Shown: piece by piece, positions 25,468 to 35,401 of the stretch
How positions within the stretch are numbered: position 1 is the stretch's first letter
Layout: the number at the start of each line of letters is the position of its first letter
Source of the DNA: G963674685 sp963674685
Lineage (GTDB): Bacteria; Lernaellota; Lernaellaia; JACKCT01
Length of the DNA stretch: 64,000 nt
Direction of reading: 5' to 3'
Assembly: GCA_963674685.2 (NCBI GenBank)
Contig: CAXXWT010000003.1
Coordinates: forward strand, 248,001 to 312,000
The notes under the pieces: model-generated
Told to the model about the DNA's origin: nothing
The model's database searches: none
What the model saw: only the letters and a program-made list of their open reading frames with translations
Translations under genes and position numbers: made by a program

Positions 25468-27357
25468 TTACAAGCCGATTTTGTGACGGAGCTTTTGCGT
25501 GTCGCGGACCCAGTTCCCCACGTTCCAGCGGCCGTATGCGCCCAGGCCGCCCAGGGGATCGGCGCCGTAATAAACGGGAACATGAATCAAGGACAACCCC
25601 TGCCGTTTGTATGCCTTGTCCAAAGCCGATTGAAGCGTCTCGGGCGAAAATCCGGCGTGTATGGAAAAAACGCCGCGAAAAGCCCGGGCCATGGCGGAAT
25701 AATCCACCTGGACGCCGTCGTTTGTGGCGTACTCTTTTCCGTACTGCGCGTTTTGCAGCGAGGAGATGGCGGCCATGCGCCGGTTGTCCAAAAGCAGGAT
25801 GCATCCAAAAGCGCCGTGCTGGACGCCGTCGATGAGTATCTGAGGATTCATCATGAAGGATCCGTCGCCGGTGATGGCAAGGCCGTAGAATTTTTCATCC
25901 GCCAAAGCCGTGGCCAAAAGGGACGACGCCGCAAAGCCCATATAGCTGGCGCCGGTCTCGTTGAATGTCCGGCCGACGCGTTCGTCTTCGACCACCTGAA
26001 AACCGTTGGCCTGCACGTCCCCGGCGTCGAAAAAGGTTTTGGCGCCGATTTGCCCGGCCCAGTCTGTCGCGATCTTGATGACCGCCGGTTGCGTGAGAAC
26101 GTCGCATCCCCACATTTCGTCGCGCAGTATCGGATTGTCGTACCGCTCCTTTTTGAACGCATCCCATTCCTTGCGCTTTTCGGAGCATTGCCGCATCCAC
26201 GCGGAAGGCTCGCTCGGCGGCGCGACGCTCTTATCACGCAAGGCCGCCATGAGCTTGTCGAGCGTGGCGGCGGCGTCGCCCACGAGGGCGATGGTCCGGT
26301 TGTAATGCAGGGCCGCTTTCGCGTCGGTATTGATGTTGATGACGCGTTCAACTTTCGGGTAACCGGTGCGCGATGAGTCGGACTGGCAGACGGCGCGCGT
26401 GCCGACGGCGACAAGCAAATCCGCTTCTTCCATGGCGAAGTTGCCGCAGATGGATCCTTTCGAACCACCCACCGTCATGTTGCGGGGATTGGCGTAGGGC
26501 AAAGCCCCGGTCAGTCGGGGGCTCATCACGACGACGCCGTCGACCAGGTCCACGAACTGCGCGAGTTGCGTGCTTGCGCCCGATGCCCCCGCGCCGACTT
26601 TGACGACGATGCGCTTTGCTTTTTCGATGGCGTCGGCGGCTTTTTTATACGCCGAATCGTCGCTTGCCGCTCCGAGGGCGGGCGGCGCGCCGACGGGCAA
26701 TTCGTCGATATTGAAACCGGGCAGTTCGGCGGGCTGCGTGTTGAGGGGAAGAAGCAGATAGAAAGGACCGGCGAAGTGCGGGTCGTCCACGCGGCATAGA
26801 CCGCGTCGCAGCGCCGCGCCCACGGCCTCCGGCGTTTGCAGAGTATAGGCGTCGCCCATGGCGGAGCAAAGCTTCAGAAACGAATGTTGCTCATACTTTG
26901 GTATCTGCTGCATGTTGGGACCTTCGTCCTCCATGGTCTCGTCGCCGAAAAGATACCAGACGCCGAGTCCGTCGCTGGCCGGGGCCAGGGAACCGGCCAG
27001 GGCGTGCATGGCGCCGGGGCCGATGGAAGTGACGACCGCCGCTTTTTCACCCGTCACCCAACGCAAGGCCGTTGCAGCATGGCTGGCGGCGACTTCATTG
27101 CGTACGGCGTAGCTTTTCACGAGCCCGTTTTCTTCGTAGATGCGCAGCACCTCGCCGATTTCCGTCGAGCCGTGGCCCAATACAACGATGAACTTGCGTA
27201 CATTTTGGCGCAGCAGTCCCAGAATTACGGCTTCGGCAACAGTGGTGTCGATGTATTGCGGCAACACCCCTTGCTCGATGGCGTTTCCCACGCCGCCGGC
27301 CTCGGCGACGGCCTTTGCATGCAGCGCCCTTTGTTCGGCGATTTCATTTGGATTCAT
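25468..27357 (-). CDS. ThDP-dependent enzyme, acetolactate-synthase/IolD-like
   Basis: 629 residues with the three-domain layout of the acetolactate synthase superfamily. The PYR domain has the ThDP-activating Glu in RNEVAASHAA (about residue 88). The middle domain is about 230-380. The PP domain has GDGSFMMN and, 20-odd residues on, DNRRM, which together form the metal-diphosphate motif. The extended N-terminus, overall length and GHGSTEIGEV opening recall IolD (trihydroxycyclohexanedione hydrolase) more than IlvB, and there is no adjacent small regulatory subunit. With the dehydratase downstream it may process a keto-deoxy acid or cyclitol product. Reaction uncertain. Confidence 0.78.
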   Translation of the reverse strand: MNPNEIAEQRALHAKAVAEAGGVGNAIEQGVLPQYIDTTVAEAVILGLLRQNVRKFIVVLGHGSTEIGEVLRIYEENGLVKSYAVRNEVAASHAATALRWVTGEKAAVVTSIGPGAMHALAGSLAPASDGLGVWYLFGDETMEDEGPNMQQIPKYEQHSFLKLCSAMGDAYTLQTPEAVGAALRRGLCRVDDPHFAGPFYLLLPLNTQPAELPGFNIDELPVGAPPALGAASDDSAYKKAADAIEKAKRIVVKVGAGASGASTQLAQFVDLVDGVVVMSPRLTGALPYANPRNMTVGGSKGSICGNFAMEEADLLVAVGTRAVCQSDSSRTGYPKVERVININTDAKAALHYNRTIALVGDAAATLDKLMAALRDKSVAPPSEPSAWMRQCSEKRKEWDAFKKERYDNPILRDEMWGCDVLTQPAVIKIATDWAGQIGAKTFFDAGDVQANGFQVVEDERVGRTFNETGASYMGFAASSLLATALADEKFYGLAITGDGSFMMNPQILIDGVQHGAFGCILLLDNRRMAAISSLQNAQYGKEYATNDGVQVDYSAMARAFRGVFSIHAGFSPETLQSALDKAYKRQGLSLIHVPVYYGADPLGGLGAYGRWNVGNWVRDTQKLRHKIGL

Positions 27358-27460
27358 GATGATGCTCGGTATAAGTTTTCACATTGACGAAGTCATGTTA
27401 GTCATGAAAGCTAAAGCTGGCAATCAGTCATGCCGATGGAAACGGTGGAAAGGATAAAGT

Positions 27461-29146
27461 TTGAGAGTCCTTCTTATCAATCCCGTAACGCGTGAAAGCG
27501 ATATCCCGAAGTATTTTCCTTTGGGACCGGGACTGATCGGCGCGCAGCTCAAACTTGAAGGTCACGATGTCGAGGCGCTGGACTTGAACGTCTTGCGTTG
27601 GCCGAGGCGACGAACCGAGAAATTTATCGAAAAATCCGATGCAGAATTGTTCGCCCTTACGGGCCTGATAACCGATTACAACCAGGTCAAGGATCTTGCC
27701 GGGATCATCAAAAAGCGGCACGAAGCGCGAAAAATCATACTCGGCGGCGGCCTGGCGTCCAGCTTCTGGCGGCATGTTCTTGAAACCACGGACGTGGATT
27801 ACGTCTTGCCCGGCGAGGGCGAAATTGCTTTAACGCAGTTGATGAATGCACTGGCGGCCGGTGAGGCGATAACGGGAATTCGCGGCGTCGCGGGAAAAGC
27901 CGGCGGCAAGGCGCTGCCGATGAATGCGCCGGGAGTTGTGGAAAATCTCGACGGCCCGCCGCGCACGGATTACGACCTTTTCCCTTGGGAAACCTATGCC
28001 CAAAACATGAAAAAGGCATGGATGTTTTCCCGGCCTACGAAGGCGCTTTCGGTCATCACCAGCCGCGGCTGTCCGTATCACTGCATTTATTGCGACAAGG
28101 CGATTTTCGGCAATCGCTTCCGCCAGCGCTCGGTGCGCCATGTCATCGATGAAATCGAAGCCATGGTCGGGCGCTACGAACTGGACGGCGTGCTCTTTGC
28201 CGATGACACGTTCACGCTGCGCAAAAAATGGGTTCTGGAATTTTGCAGGGAGTTTGGGCGCAGACTGCCGCGCGTGCGTTGGACATGCAACGGGCGCGTG
28301 AACCTGCTGGACGGCGAGACCGTTTCCGCCATGGCGGCGGCGGGCTGCGACACCGTCGGATTCGGCATCGAGTCGGGAAGCCAGGCGATTCTCGACGAAT
28401 TGCGCAAGGGCGTCACGGTCGAAAAAGCCAAGGAGACCGTCAGGCTCGTCGAGTCCTGTGGAATCCGGCCGTTGGGATATATTACCCTGGGTTCGTTTTC
28501 TGAAAAACCCGAGACCGTTGGCGAGACGATTTCCTTTTTGAAGGAAACGGGGCTTGTCGCCGGCGTGAATTTCCTGACGCCTTTTCCCGGCACGCCGCTT
28601 TTTGACGAAGCCGCGGCCAGGGGCAAAGTGACGGACAGGCCGGAGGAACTGCTGGGGAAGTGGGACGCCTGGCAAGACAAGCTTCTGGTCAATCTCACCG
28701 ATCTGACCGACGAAGAATTGATCCGGTTGAAAAAGAAGGTGCAGATGCATGCCGGAGGGCGGCGGGCAAGTCCCGCTTCCATGGCGTTTACGCTTTCGGC
28801 CGAGCAGCAGGAAGAGCTTTGGGAAAAAGCGCTTTCTCGAATGGCAGCCGAGGGGCATGAAAAATTCATTCTGTTCGGCGCGGGAAAACACAGCGAGCGT
28901 TTTATAAAATGGTTTGCAGCAAGGCAAAACCCCGGGCTGGACTTCGTGTTTGACCAGGACGTGAAAAAAGTGAGCCGGAAGACCTTTATGGGCGCCGCGA
29001 TCAGCGACCGATTGCCGGAAGGCGGCGATGGACCGGCGATCTTGATTTCGTCGGACGCTTACGAGGATGAGATGTTCAGGAAACTTCTTGAACTCGGGCA
29101 ATCACCGGAAGGGATCTATCGGATTTACGCCGATCTGAGCGCATGA
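27461..29146 (+). CDS. B12-binding radical SAM enzyme with C-terminal AGxHTxR module
   Basis: 561 residues; TTG start with AAAGGA 6 nt upstream. Residues 1-130 are a cobalamin-binding-like Rossmann domain (INPVTRESDIPKYFPLGPGL). The radical SAM core carries CPYHCIYC (C204, C208, C211), followed by DDTFTLRKKW and FGIESGSQAILDELRKG, the P-methyltransferase/BchE-type arrangement. A DxHxxG motif for base-off B12 is not evident. The final 95 residues form an added module: ILFGAGKHSERFI (about 470-482) and LISSDAYEDEMF, matching the C-termini of nearby glycosyltransferases. First gene of a plus-strand operon of three. Likely modifies a glycan or lipid by radical chemistry; substrate unknown. Confidence 0.88.
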   Translation: MRVLLINPVTRESDIPKYFPLGPGLIGAQLKLEGHDVEALDLNVLRWPRRRTEKFIEKSDAELFALTGLITDYNQVKDLAGIIKKRHEARKIILGGGLASSFWRHVLETTDVDYVLPGEGEIALTQLMNALAAGEAITGIRGVAGKAGGKALPMNAPGVVENLDGPPRTDYDLFPWETYAQNMKKAWMFSRPTKALSVITSRGCPYHCIYCDKAIFGNRFRQRSVRHVIDEIEAMVGRYELDGVLFADDTFTLRKKWVLEFCREFGRRLPRVRWTCNGRVNLLDGETVSAMAAAGCDTVGFGIESGSQAILDELRKGVTVEKAKETVRLVESCGIRPLGYITLGSFSEKPETVGETISFLKETGLVAGVNFLTPFPGTPLFDEAAARGKVTDRPEELLGKWDAWQDKLLVNLTDLTDEELIRLKKKVQMHAGGRRASPASMAFTLSAEQQEELWEKALSRMAAEGHEKFILFGAGKHSERFIKWFAARQNPGLDFVFDQDVKKVSRKTFMGAAISDRLPEGGDGPAILISSDAYEDEMFRKLLELGQSPEGIYRIYADLSA

Positions 29147-29174
29147 TGAAACGCCTTTTGAATACTACACGCCG

Positions 29175-32100
29175 GTGAGAAAATTGGATTTCCAAAAGAC
29201 ATACCGGGAAAATTTCGAAGCGCTGAAAAACAGCAAGCCCAAAACCGCCGAATTGCTTTCGAACTGGAAGGATCAGGTCGACTTGCAACTTTCACCGGCG
29301 CAAGGGGGAGGCTATTTTCTCGCCTTATCGACGCAAAACGGTCCGGTGGCCATTTCCGAGCCGGCGAAACCGGTTCAAAAGGCCAAGGCGTTTGCGCAAA
29401 AAGACATTCCCGGCGGCCCGACATTCGATCCGGTGTTGATCTCGGGCGTTCGCGCCGGTTATGAACTGGCTGCGTTTTTTCCACTGCTTCATGAAGAGCC
29501 CGGCGGGCGCTGGCAGGCCATGTACGTGATCGAGCCTTCCCCGGATGTGTTCATGGCCATGATGCACGTCAATGATCTTCGCTCGCTTTTCGCTTCGGAG
29601 CATTTTTACTGTTTCGTCGGTCCCGACGCATTGCGCGAAATGCAGGACTTCTTTTTGCGCGATCCCATGAAACCGCTTCCGAAAAATGTGAGTGTTTTAG
29701 GGCGCGCCGATGACGCGCAGGCGGCGGCCCGCACCGTTTCGGTTTGCCTGAAAGCCCGCGCCGAAGGCGCCACGCAGATCAAAAAAACTCTTGACGCATA
29801 TTATGACTCAATCGATCGGCAAACCTGGATCGAGGATCTGCACCGAAAAGAGGGACTGCGCTTTTTGCTGATCAGCAGCGGATTTTCCCATTTCGTGCAA
29901 TACGCCAACAGGGATATCTCTCATGCGCTGAAATCTCTGGGACACGAAATTCGTATCATCGGCGAGAAGTCGCGCGTTGATCATCTGACGGGACCGGCCC
30001 TGCTGAGGGCCATCGACGAATTCAAGCCTCATGTTATTCATCACATCGACCACATGCGTTTCGAATCGGCGCACATCTACCCAAAGAAACTGATCTTTCT
30101 GACCTCCATGCTGGACTATTTTCCCGCACTGGAAAATGAGGTAAGCGCCGCGAAGATGGGCGACTGGGATTACGTGACGGGGTACGTGACTCACTGGGAG
30201 CGTTTCGGATATCGACCCGACAGGCTGCTGCCGCAAGAGCCGATGAGCAATGAAAAGATATTCAAGCCGGTAACATTAAATCCTGAGCAGATATCGAAAT
30301 ACGCCTGCGAGGTCAGCTACATTTCGAACATCAGCAAAACACCGGAGGAATATCTCAAGGAACTGCTGACCCAATGCCGAAGCGGGAAAGCATGCCGGCG
30401 GATTATTGAAAAGATGTTCGAGAAGGTTCGCGAGGAATTTTCGGCGGGGCGGATCATTTGCGAGGAAAAAGAGTACCGGAAAATTTTTGAGGACTGCGGC
30501 GCCGGGTCCGTGGACCGGGCTTTAGGAGATCAAATCGTCGGCGCTTTTTTTGCGCTCGTGGGAAACGCGTATTTCCGCCAGCTTCCCCTGATCGCGCTGT
30601 CGGAGGCCGGAGTCGATCTGCGGCTGTACGGACGCGGATGGGAAAAACACCCGCAACTGGCCAAACATGCGTGCGGCGTCGTCGAACACGGCGCGGAATC
30701 GAATCTGGTTTTCAACGCCTCGGCGATCAATCTGCATATCAATCAGTTCCGCATGCGCCATAACCGCCTCAACGACGGCTACGGAGCCGGCGCGTTTTTC
30801 CTGATTCACAGACATGTCGACGAATTGCCTTTTGATACGGGCGGCGTGCTTTTCGAAGGCTGCGGCAAGCTGCCGGACATGGTGCGGTATTTTCTGAAGA
30901 ATCCGGAGATACGACGGGTGAACGCGAAAAAGAACCGTCAAATTGTTCTGGATAACTATACCTATCGAAATCAATACGAAAGTATGCTCAGGCGGCTTGG
31001 TTTTTATTTCGGGGCTTCGTACTTCAGGGAGCTCACCGAGAAAATGAGCGAAACCTTCGCCTTTTACAACGACAGTCCCCTTTCCGAGATGCTTCGAACC
31101 CGCTGCCTGGCCGATATCATCAAGTTAACGATGAAATTCGATTTGGGAAAGGCCATGGAAGATTATTTCCAAAAAGACGGCGTTGCCGATGACGAACGCA
31201 GCGCATTTGAAGTAATCGTGGTGAGCACAATGACGGACAAAATGGCCATGGCCGATTTTAAGAAGGCCGGGAAATACGAATCGAAAGGGCAAAAAGATCA
31301 TAGCGCGCGATATCTGGCGTCTGCATTGTTCTTAAAACCCCATGAAAAAAAATGGCGCAAGCATTTTCGCGCTTTGGTCGGAAATGATGATGCATTGATT
31401 GAGCGGGTTTCAAAACGCAAGCTTTTTAGGGAAAAAACCATTTGCCTCGATCGGATAAAACGGCCGTTCGGACTGACGATGGCGCCTGACGGACGGGCTG
31501 CCGTATCGGATTGGGCGGGCGTTAAGAGCAGCGAGAATCGTAGCGTATTTCTCGTCGATACAAAAAGCGGCGTCGTCGAGGAATTCGCCGGCGGACCCGG
31601 ATTGCAGTTGGGCGACTTCGGCGCGGACGGCGCCTATTACGCGCAGCTTTACGCTTCGAACGGAGTGTTTCGGTGTGATCCCGAAAAACGGGAAAAAATC
31701 ATCGAAACGGGCGAGACAGCACAATACGATGTGATTTTTCGGACAGTCGTTTGCCCCGACGGCCGCTTGCTTCTGCATGACTGGTCCACGCAAAGAATCG
31801 TACTCCATGATTCGAAAGGCAAGTTTGTTCGTGAGATAGTATCGCCTGGGAAATTCAAGGAAATACGAGGGATGAGCTTGTTTCGGGGCCGATTGTTTTT
31901 TATTGGCGACGAGGATTTGTTTCAACAAAGTATCGAGTCGGACAGTGAACGAAAATCGCTCCCCAGACCTCCCGCGGGAATATGGGATTCTTTGACCGTC
32001 GGCGCATTCGGAATCCTGGCCGTGATAGGATATTTTCACTCGGACGCGCATAAACGAAAGGTGAGGCGCATTGCGGGGATAGCGTCTTTGGATTTCGATG

Positions 32101-32237
32101 GAAAACCGAATTTTCTCAGTTACGAAAATCCCTTTGTGCATCATCCGGTGATACTGCAGGGCATTGACAATGAACCTGATAAATTACTATGGGCCTTGGA
32201 TTGCTTTAGTAAAGAGCTTCACATTTATCATTTATGA
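29175..32237 (+). CDS. Giant fusion: Maf/DUF115-like region, CgeB-like glycosyltransferase, NHL-type propeller
   Basis: 1020 residues, GTG start; no earlier start exists in frame before the previous stop. The N-terminal part (about 1-200) includes YVIEPSPDVFMAMMHVNDL, which resembles the motility-accessory Maf/DUF115 nonulosonate transferase core. The central part (about 225-615) resembles CgeB-type GT-B glycosyltransferases: LRFLLISSGFSHFVQYANRD, LRLYGRGWEKHP, then RLNDGYGAGAFFLIHRH where nucleotide-sugar binding is expected. The C-terminal 260 residues repeat PDGRAAVSDWAG / PDGRLLLHDWSTQ strands, like an incomplete NHL or beta-propeller. Cytosolic, no signal. Such a three-part fusion suggests a sugar transferred onto a protein or glycan held by the propeller. 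Domain calls from motifs only. Confidence 0.68.
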   Translation: MRKLDFQKTYRENFEALKNSKPKTAELLSNWKDQVDLQLSPAQGGGYFLALSTQNGPVAISEPAKPVQKAKAFAQKDIPGGPTFDPVLISGVRAGYELAAFFPLLHEEPGGRWQAMYVIEPSPDVFMAMMHVNDLRSLFASEHFYCFVGPDALREMQDFFLRDPMKPLPKNVSVLGRADDAQAAARTVSVCLKARAEGATQIKKTLDAYYDSIDRQTWIEDLHRKEGLRFLLISSGFSHFVQYANRDISHALKSLGHEIRIIGEKSRVDHLTGPALLRAIDEFKPHVIHHIDHMRFESAHIYPKKLIFLTSMLDYFPALENEVSAAKMGDWDYVTGYVTHWERFGYRPDRLLPQEPMSNEKIFKPVTLNPEQISKYACEVSYISNISKTPEEYLKELLTQCRSGKACRRIIEKMFEKVREEFSAGRIICEEKEYRKIFEDCGAGSVDRALGDQIVGAFFALVGNAYFRQLPLIALSEAGVDLRLYGRGWEKHPQLAKHACGVVEHGAESNLVFNASAINLHINQFRMRHNRLNDGYGAGAFFLIHRHVDELPFDTGGVLFEGCGKLPDMVRYFLKNPEIRRVNAKKNRQIVLDNYTYRNQYESMLRRLGFYFGASYFRELTEKMSETFAFYNDSPLSEMLRTRCLADIIKLTMKFDLGKAMEDYFQKDGVADDERSAFEVIVVSTMTDKMAMADFKKAGKYESKGQKDHSARYLASALFLKPHEKKWRKHFRALVGNDDALIERVSKRKLFREKTICLDRIKRPFGLTMAPDGRAAVSDWAGVKSSENRSVFLVDTKSGVVEEFAGGPGLQLGDFGADGAYYAQLYASNGVFRCDPEKREKIIETGETAQYDVIFRTVVCPDGRLLLHDWSTQRIVLHDSKGKFVREIVSPGKFKEIRGMSLFRGRLFFIGDEDLFQQSIESDSERKSLPRPPAGIWDSLTVGAFGILAVIGYFHSDAHKRKVRRIAGIASLDFDGKPNFLSYENPFVHHPVILQGIDNEPDKLLWALDCFSKELHIYHL

Positions 32238-32288
32238 GATCATCGCCATGATGAATTGCCGACCTTTGTGAAACGGGAAATTGGGAAT

Positions 32289-33863
32289 ATGGTTTTGGAA
32301 AATTTGAAGGTTGCATTTATTGGGGACTGCGTTGCGGAGGAACTCCACAATTTTGCTGCGATGTATTTTCCGACAGTGCAAAGTGTTTTTCGGCGAGTGA
32401 GCTCATATTTGCCGATGCTCAGTGCTCAAAAAGGCCTTCCGGAAACCCTGCATAAACGTCTTTACAACCCGCGCTATCGATCGTTTTACCATCACAGTCT
32501 GATTGAGCATCAATTCGGCATACTGGATATTGCACCTCGCCCCGATTTGATTGTGACCAACGTGATTGCCGAGCAGCCGCCGGGCTTGTTGAAGCACAAA
32601 TCAGGCGTGTGTTTTTTTATTCTCTGGAAAGAACTGATTAAAAACTCAAATTTTGATTCCGATTGGATCAAAAACGAGTGTGAAATTGTTCGGCCTCTCG
32701 AAGAAGAATATTGCCGGCGTTTCTTTGATGGATTGGATCGCATGGCCCGGCAATATCGGGATATTCCAGTCCTTTTACTCCTTCCGATAAATTTGTGTAT
32801 TTCCCTATTCGATATGGATTATGAATTGATCGGAATGCAGGAATATCCCCGGCAAAATCAAGACCGCTTTTTTAAGGAACTGAAGCGAATCTGCAAAGCC
32901 AATCCGAATTTGTTCGTTATGAGTTTTGACAGACTGATTGCGGACAAAATTGCAAAGGACGGTTTGCGTGAGGAATATTTATTTCCTTATTACGCCAACA
33001 GCGGTGTGAAATCGGATGCGCTGGTAAGGGATTTGACGCATCCTTCGGAGCCGCTTTTGAGTGAAGTCGTTGAAAAAGCCGTCAAATTCCATCAAGGCAA
33101 TAAACGGGCCTATAAAGGGGATGTCCGGTATATTCATCGAGTTGTCACCGAAGAAGAGATTCTCGATTTAAAAGCCATGAATATTCCCATTCCGGGTTCT
33201 GATGAAGTCAAAGAATTGTTGCTAAAAGGTGATTTGCATTCTTTTTGTTACGCCATGAATTTCGTTGAACGGTATCCCGATTGCGTGTTTCACGATGAAA
33301 TCATGGCGGCATTGATGAAAAATGAAAAGTTTCATAAGGACAAACTCTGCCGCAACACGATGCTGGCGCATATGAAAAGGAATCTGCACCCGGAGTATCT
33401 CCCCTATATTGCCTGCCTGCTTGAAGTTCACATGGAAAATATGTTTCGGGACAACGCGCTTTATAAAGGGTGGGTTTATGAAACAATCATTTCAATCCGT
33501 AAAAAGATCATGGAGGAAACCGATTTCCATTCACAGAAATTATATTGGGATTTTCTGATTTCTAAGCTCACGAAAAACGGCGTTAAAAGAATTGCGTTGT
33601 TTCCGGCCGGCCGGCATACCCGCCGGTTGTTGTCTTATTTAAGAAAAATTAATTCCATAGAAGTTGTTGCGGCTTTCGATGAAAACCAGTCTTTGCAAAA
33701 TAGCGATATTGAGGATGTTCAGGTTATCAATCCTATTCAAGCATCAAATGTGAATATCGACGCCGTCATAATTTCCAGCGACGGCATGGAAGATGGAATG
33801 CTTAAGCGTTTTTCTGAAATCAATGGATATAAGATCCCTGTGTATTTAATATATGGCAAGTGA
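32289..33863 (+). CDS. GDSL-like (SGNH-type) protein with C-terminal AGxHTxR module
   Basis: Start set at ATG 32289 (MVLENLKVAFIGDC) because GGGAA precedes it and homology-like sequence begins there; a TTG at 32256 is possible. 524 residues. VAFIGDCVAEEL near the N-terminus and DLTHPSEPLL (about 255-264) could be block I and the catalytic D-H block of an SGNH fold, but the usual Ser is replaced by Cys in GDC, so enzymatic activity is doubtful. The last 95 residues have ALFPAGRHTRRLL, FDENQ and IISSDGMEDGML, the shared module. The gene is distinctly more AT-rich than its neighbours, a hint of separate origin. Confidence 0.62.
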   Translation: MVLENLKVAFIGDCVAEELHNFAAMYFPTVQSVFRRVSSYLPMLSAQKGLPETLHKRLYNPRYRSFYHHSLIEHQFGILDIAPRPDLIVTNVIAEQPPGLLKHKSGVCFFILWKELIKNSNFDSDWIKNECEIVRPLEEEYCRRFFDGLDRMARQYRDIPVLLLLPINLCISLFDMDYELIGMQEYPRQNQDRFFKELKRICKANPNLFVMSFDRLIADKIAKDGLREEYLFPYYANSGVKSDALVRDLTHPSEPLLSEVVEKAVKFHQGNKRAYKGDVRYIHRVVTEEEILDLKAMNIPIPGSDEVKELLLKGDLHSFCYAMNFVERYPDCVFHDEIMAALMKNEKFHKDKLCRNTMLAHMKRNLHPEYLPYIACLLEVHMENMFRDNALYKGWVYETIISIRKKIMEETDFHSQKLYWDFLISKLTKNGVKRIALFPAGRHTRRLLSYLRKINSIEVVAAFDENQSLQNSDIEDVQVINPIQASNVNIDAVIISSDGMEDGMLKRFSEINGYKIPVYLIYGK

Positions 33864-33943
33864 TGGAAATCGCCTTACTCAAATAATTTATGACTGTTAA
33901 GCTGTTACAATTTGGCCGCGACATGAGTTTGAAGCGCTTTGTA

Positions 33944-35401
33944 TCAGGAATATAAACGAAATATAGGGATGTTGCTCGGAAAAACTTCCTTCGCTCTTTT
34001 ATAAAGCATTCGTTCGTTGGCGTCGGAACTGACGATGACGGCGTGGATGTCAATGTTCGCGGTAGGGCTTAATATCGGAACTCCACATATGTTTTCCGAT
34101 TTCGGATTATCATCAAAAATAGTTACAGGTTTTGGCGAAAAAACATTGGCATCCAGCAGACGACGGGTATGCTGCCCGGCGCCGAAAATGGCATAGGGGA
34201 CGAGGTTAAGCCTTTTGATCATATTCATCATATTCGCCGCGCGGCCTTTTTCGCCCGCCGGGTCATCCGGATCCCGGGGCAGGTGGGATTTGCACCAGGC
34301 CGGGCACGAAAGGCGCCAGAGTCGCTCATGATATTCCGATAGCTTTTGAAGGTCATTTTCTTCGGCGAAAAGGTGCGCTAACTCGGATGTCGGATCGAGC
34401 CCCATGTCCATATCTTTCGCCAGGGAAAACGCCCAGCCCTTCGGCCAATAGAATAGATGCTCGAAATTCTCGAAGGCTTTTAGGGCCGACGCAAAGACCT
34501 CGTAATTCGGCGCGCTGTCTCCAGTGTCCCGCAGGATGTATTTTCCTAAAAACTTTTCGCGCCGGTTGACGTCCACGCGGGGGAGGCGCCCGGCGCGCAG
34601 AACTTCGGCGTCCATATAAGGATGATCACGCAGCAACTTTCGCCAGCTTGCGAATGTCTCATCGCGATCCGTGAGGATGCTGACCGCCGGGCAGTAGCGG
34701 CGTTTGGTTTCCATCATTGAGGCCGGAGAAAAGGAATCGGAATGGAATCGCCGAAGATCCTCGATGACTTCAAGATGATGCCGATTGCCCTGGCGGCCGC
34801 GGCCGGTCTGGCGGCAACGGTATTCATACAGAACTTCCGGCACGTGCACGGCGGGCGAATCTTTCGTGATCTGAAGCCAGAAATCCCAGTCTTCATACTC
34901 GAATCCGCGATCGGTCGTACGGAATCGCGCGTCGCCGATGGCGCTTTGGCGAACGAGGGATGCGATGGAAAGCGTGTTCGTATAGCATAAGGCCAGGCGA
35001 CTGAACGCGGGCCTGTATACGCTTTCACCCGTATCCATGCGGCGATAAGCCGGGTAGGCCAGCGCGGCTTCGGGATTATCATCCAGCGCATCGGTCATTT
35101 TTTTCAGGGCGCCGGGTAAGAGCTTGTCGTCGGCGTCCAGAAAACAAATGAACTTTTCGCGCGCCTGCCCGATGCCCAGATTGCGCGCGGCGGCGACGCC
35201 CCGGTTTTCTGTGCGAATAAAATCGACGCGGTTAAGTGCGCCTATTTCTTCGCATTTTGCCTTCGTCGCATCGTCGGTGGAGCCGTCGTCGATGAGGATC
35301 ACGCGCGACGGTGCGCCTTCTTGCGAAAGCGCGCTTTCGACGGCCTCTTCGACGAATTCGCCGAGATTGAAGCATGGTATAACGACGCAGATATCAAACA
35401 T
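33944..35401 (-). CDS. GT2 glycosyltransferase with C-terminal AGxHTxR module
   Basis: 485 residues. The first 230 are a GT-A fold family 2 transferase: VVIPCFNLGEFVEEAVESAL, IDDGSTDDATKAK, DADDKLLPGA (the DxD metal site) and EDWDFWLQ, which supplies the catalytic Asp region. About 400-485 is the shared module: AIFGAGQHTRRLL, FDDNP, VIVSSDANERML. Last gene of the five-gene minus operon, overlapping its predecessor by 8 bp. It probably adds a sugar to a cell-surface glycan on the cytoplasmic side; donor and acceptor unknown. Confidence 0.9.
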   Translation of the reverse strand: MFDICVVIPCFNLGEFVEEAVESALSQEGAPSRVILIDDGSTDDATKAKCEEIGALNRVDFIRTENRGVAAARNLGIGQAREKFICFLDADDKLLPGALKKMTDALDDNPEAALAYPAYRRMDTGESVYRPAFSRLALCYTNTLSIASLVRQSAIGDARFRTTDRGFEYEDWDFWLQITKDSPAVHVPEVLYEYRCRQTGRGRQGNRHHLEVIEDLRRFHSDSFSPASMMETKRRYCPAVSILTDRDETFASWRKLLRDHPYMDAEVLRAGRLPRVDVNRREKFLGKYILRDTGDSAPNYEVFASALKAFENFEHLFYWPKGWAFSLAKDMDMGLDPTSELAHLFAEENDLQKLSEYHERLWRLSCPAWCKSHLPRDPDDPAGEKGRAANMMNMIKRLNLVPYAIFGAGQHTRRLLDANVFSPKPVTIFDDNPKSENICGVPILSPTANIDIHAVIVSSDANERMLYKRAKEVFPSNIPIFRLYS

